From positions 443,226,619-443,290,618 of the forward strand of contig OZ010786.1 of assembly GCA_963932465.1 (NCBI GenBank): DNA of 64,000 bases, given 5' to 3'. Of this stretch, positions 60,159 through 64,000 are shown in pieces. The notes below the pieces were generated by a model. It worked only from the letters and a program-made list of their open reading frames with translations, was not told the DNA's origin and searched no databases. A program made the translations under genes and the position numbers. How positions within the stretch are numbered: the stretch's first letter is position 1; the number at the start of each line of letters is the position of its first letter. The DNA comes from Maratus speciosus (Eukaryota; Arthropoda; Arachnida; Araneae; Salticidae).

Positions 60159-60162
60159 CTAA

Positions 60163-61980
60163 AGAGATGACAATGTATTACTTATGATGTTGAGGAAACA
60201 ATGGCATAAGTACTAGAGTTACCATCCGGATAATTTAAAAAAAAATTTCTCTTCGTGTCGATGCACACACATTTAACGTGGTCAGTTACAAAGCGAGAGA
60301 ATGCTGTTAGCTGTAATCTGTCTCTCACGAACATTAAAAGAACCACCAGGACGTTTTCTAAAATACAATGGATGAGAAAGGGAACTAGATCTTATTAAAT
60401 ACGATCCTTTTATTAATCCTTTCCACAGCGAAATGTGTACATATACAGTTTTCACAGTCTGTTTCACCGAAGGCGAGATTCTCTATGATTTGGCAGTTTA
60501 AGGTTTGTCAATAATTAATTACACGTCTATGTCAGTAATAAGAAAATTAACTAATGATGTGCTCTTTGCAGGAGAAAACATATTTTACATTACTTTCAGA
60601 ATTTTTCTTTATAAAGCATCATTGTACTATCAAATTATCACATCTCATTGTTGTCATAGCCTTAAGTCATAAATCTTAAGTCATTCAAATGACGACATTA
60701 GAGAATGTGTCAGTTCATTTCGCTTATGGAATGACACTGTGAATAATGGTAGACATTTAAAAAATATTGCAATGAAACTTTCCAAAAGTATTTTAATATC
60801 TAAGATGGTAACACCATTCGTCGGTAACATTTGTTACTGACACAAGGAAATGTAAAAAAAATGAGTGACCTCATCCAATATTCTTCTGTAAAATGTACGA
60901 ATAAAAAGCAGGAGATATATATGAATTGCGAATGTAGTATTTGAGTATGTGGTCAAAAGATGGCGGATATTGTTTAAATCGGATCAACAGGGTTTCGTTA
61001 CAGCGCATGCAGTCCTATTCATATTTAGTGATGGAAGTTTTGCCCTGTAATAATCAACCCATACGGAATCGGTTGCAGTTGAAACGTCACCATTTTCAGG
61101 TTATGGAAATTCCTCTTTATATGTAGTTTCATGTGATGTAATAACGTCATCCCCGCTGGATTGCACTTGCATTGATAAGGGAAGTCTGAGTTCCGTTGGT
61201 GGTCACCCCTATCTCTGTTATAATAATAATTTTACTGACTTATCAGGTTTTACTTGGTATTTTATTTTAAAGCAGCTGGCGTTTTTTGAGGTATTTTATT
61301 GATCCAAGTTTCTTAGAGCACATGTACAATATTTAGAACAGCAAAAAAGAAAAATGTAAATGATAATTTTTCGCAATACTTAGAAGTTTTATCAGTGGGA
61401 ATATTTGTTGTTAAATCTTTAGGGAAATATATATGTTAATGCTTCTTTGACATTTACTTATTCCCTCATATCTGTTTCACATTATATCAAGAGAGTCCGT
61501 AATTTTTTTCGTAAAATATGTTTCTGCAGATAAAGAGATTAAGGTTACTGAAATACTTTCGAACAATTTTTTTGTGATAAAGGGCTGTAGAAATACTGTA
61601 AACATATTTTTAGATTTCATTTATGAAACCATTATAGAAGTATAATTAATATTTCAATATATTTAATTTTGCTTTACAAATATGCAAACGCATATTGAAT
61701 TTTAAATAAATTTTGTAATTGAACTGTATTACTATGCTACGTATAATTGTGCTAATGACAATATAATATATTAATGTAATATATTTAGGTATTGATATGT
61801 ATACTATTGCTACGTATGTTATACTATTGCTACATATGTTATACTATTGTTGCTACGTATTACATACTATACTATATTGTATTTAACTCTTGCTTAGTAT
61901 ATTACATTATTATATTAAATGTGTACATCAAAAGTATTACATATTTTAATCAAAACTACTACTAAAAAATGGATATGCAT
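60163..61980. other. AT-rich DNA, no recognisable gene
   Basis: No supportable coding region. At 61794-61862 a short unit around TATTGCTACRTATGTTATAC is repeated about three times. Confidence 0.5.
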
Positions 61981-61985
61981 TTATA

Positions 61986-62904
61986 CAGGTTGCCCCAGAA
62001 TTTCGTTTACAAACTTCGGGGGGAGGTAGGGAACATAGTTAGAAACTATAATTGCATATAAAATCATGGGGGGAAATGTCACCCTCTCGTGATAAAGATA
62101 CACAAAGAAAGAGTAAGGCTACAATGAAGAAAACAGTGTAAAACGCTTTATTACCTAAAAAAGAGTGCAAATTTGGGCTTACAAGTATCACAGGGGGTGC
62201 TCGAATCTGCGCCCATTGCTAAGGATGCATGCATGACACGTATCTGACATGGATCTGCCAAGATTCCGGTTGTTGCATAGATGGTAAACGCAGCGATGGA
62301 GATTCGTGCCTACAGAACCATGTCGGAAATTACGGGCGTGTCGTACACAATTCACTCCAAGACATTCCACACAAAATGATCAAGAGGAGATAAATCTGGT
62401 TACTGGCGGGGGCATGGTACTGGACCACCATGCCCAATCTAATTGTTTCCAAATGTTCAGTCTAAATAGTCACTTACGTCCCTTGCGTAATGAGATGGCG
62501 CTCCATCATGTTAAAACACATTCCACGTCAAACATGTGCGGGGATATCACTAAGCATTTCCAGAAGAACTTCCTGAATAAAAACAAAATACGTGCGAGCG
62601 TGCGTAAATAAGTGGTGGGATGTTTGACCCCACTAAACTAACCGACACGATACCAGGCACACATTAACAGTGAAACGTTATTTTGCGGCTCGTGGTCGTG
62701 TCTCATATGGATTTTTGTCAGTCTGTTTTATGTTGTTTGCACGCAGTTGTCATCGAAAATGAGGAAACCACACGTGCTGACCTTGAGAGCTCGCATACAG
62801 TATCAACTATCAATTTTCGCTCGAGTTTAGTTATATATTTATGGTTCCTAACGATATCCTTTACCTTCCTTCCAAATTTGTATACGAATTTCTCGGACAC
62901 CCTG
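61986..62904 (-). mobile_element. Decayed mariner-like element, 919 bp, TA target duplication
   Basis: Ends CAGGTTGCCCCAGAATTTCG and, inverted, CAGGGTGTCCGAGAAATTCG, flanked by TA at 61984-61985 and 62905-62906. Inverted similarity is about 25 of the first 31 bases. Part of a transposase lies on the minus strand. Confidence 0.85.
62190..62480 (-). pseudogene. Mariner-like transposase C-terminal remnant
   Basis: On the minus strand, frames around 62450-62350 give IGHGGPVPCPRQ, a stop, then PDLSPLDHFVWNVL, the mariner-like block that ends with the third catalytic acidic position (PRSPDLxPLDFFLW form). Downstream text (ATTGILADPCQIRVMHASLA in one frame, CHACILSNGRRFEHPL in another) is the usual C-terminal tail. 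Several frameshifts and stops are present, and the N-terminal DNA-binding half cannot be recognised between 62904 and 62600. Inactive. Confidence 0.75.
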
Positions 62905-63786
62905 TATATCGTGCCTACTAGAATGCAAGAGTTACACAAATAAATAAAATTTTTAGGACTGATGGTAGAATTATAAGAAACTTTGGCATATTTTACAACA
63001 TAAATTTTTCAATAACTAGAAATAATTATAAATTACTTATACAGAGTCTAGACAACGTTTCAAAAAGCTTTGTTCTTAATATCATTTTTTGAAATGAATA
63101 AGTTATATATACACATCCTTGATGAAAATATTTATTTGAATTTAAATTACTAGTATCTCGTGAAACGAAGTTAAATCATTCCGGGATCACATTTGTTCGT
63201 TAACCGAATCGTGATTGCCGTTCCAGTTAAAATACAACTCAGTTGCGTCAATTATAGTACGCACGCAATAAAATATTACTTAGACCAATCCTTATTCGTT
63301 AACCGATGTAGAAAATCAGCGACACAAATTTTCGTTCGTCGAAACATTTAGCAGCAGAAATACTCATAAGTTGATCTGTCAGAATACTTCTGATTTTTAA
63401 TAAATATTTAAAAAATAACACATGGGTTTTCAATGGATTCGTTTTTTGAAAATCACATTTTTTTCAAAGAAAAAATATTCTTTTTAGATTTATCTTACGA
63501 ATATTACAGAAATTTATTTCGAATACTTTTTTTTTGTTGCAAAGCTTGTTAAAACCTACCAAAAGTGTTTTCTTCAGAAATACTTGTTGACTAGCGAAGC
63601 AGTGGGTGTCCTGGTCAAGTTAAAATGTTACAGACCAATAAACATGTTTTTAATCATAAAGTTTATTTAATAAACAAAATGAAAATATATTCTCCCAAAT
63701 AATTATTTCATTTTATTCAATAAACCTTCTGATGGAAATATATTTATATTATTTAGTATGTATAATTATTTGTATTTACATATTTA

Positions 63787-63789
<3 letters not shown>

Positions 63790-63850
<61 letters not shown>
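63790..63850 (+). repeat. (TA)n microsatellite, about 60 bp
   Basis: Pure TA dinucleotide tract within a wider ATTTATAT-rich region. Confidence 0.95.
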
Positions 63851-63855
<5 letters not shown>

Positions 63856-63928
63856 ATTTATATATGTATTTATTTGTTTTCATATATTTATATTAGAATA
63901 CATATTTATATATATTTATATTAGTATA

Positions 63929-64000
63929 CTCTGGTCATCAAAATTAAAGGATAATGAGAAAAAATATGATCACCAAGTTAATGTTGTAACCAGTGCCCAA
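63929..64000 (+). mobile_element. Possible left end of a Tc1-like element running off the window
   Basis: TA followed by CTCTGGTCATCAAAATTAAAGG resembles a Tc1-like terminal repeat. No more sequence is available to confirm it. Confidence 0.35.

Noticed and set aside
61794..61870. Short repeated TATTGCTACGTATGTTATAC units considered as a CRISPR-like array
   Set aside because: Only about three irregular units without uniform spacers, in eukaryotic DNA.

Overview
This is a eukaryotic, strongly AT-rich, gene-poor window, most likely from an arthropod. A chelicerate such as a spider is my guess, held loosely. I found no convincing host exon, rRNA or CRISPR array. Almost every protein signature belongs to a transposable element, and nearly all of those coding regions are broken by stops or frameshifts. 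The inferred age is mixed: a full-length Copia element and several elements with intact target-site duplications (TSDs) sit among heavily decayed remnants.

Layout. 1-9.3 kb: a 42-bp minisatellite, a decayed hAT-like transposon with a dispersed repeat beside its transposase, a 544-bp foldback with a transposase start codon at its apex, and a 1.4-kb inverted-repeat element holding three tandem TTAA-type miniature elements (MITEs). 9.3-20.5 kb: mostly featureless AT-rich DNA, a Penelope-like GIY-YIG nuclease remnant, further TTAA MITEs and a Tc1 pseudogene. 20.5-32 kb: two related 8-bp-TSD (hAT-type) DNA transposons of 2.9 and 2.5 kb, a jockey-type reverse transcriptase tail, and a Tc1 element grown to 2.9 kb by taking in part of a hAT-type transposase and a foldback. 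32-42 kb: a tRNA-Thr-derived SINE cluster and large degenerate tandem duplications hit by mariner-type MITEs. 42.7-48.2 kb: a complete 5.5-kb Copia/Ty1 retrotransposon on the minus strand with 727-bp LTRs and a 5-bp TSD. 48.4-53.5 kb: a mariner MITE, a non-LTR element that keeps ORF1 but lacks reverse transcriptase, and a pogo-like TA element. 53.7-64 kb: a 662-bp tandem duplication in which one copy holds a TTAA insertion and the other is the empty site, a decayed mariner, and a long TA microsatellite at the right edge.

Most useful observations: (1) the Copia primer-binding site matches the anticodon arm of elongator tRNA-Met; (2) small hairpin cores with a TTGGYACCA-like box recur inside MITEs whose outer ends belong to different superfamilies; (3) two 8-bp-TSD elements share TAGGGTGG ends and a D(G/N)T-NT...CxxH transposase; (4) the chimeric Tc1; (5) the ORF2-less, HAL1-like retroelement; (6) the foldback whose loop keeps the first codons of a transposase. 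Terminal repeats and TSDs were read by eye; no alignment or database search was run.
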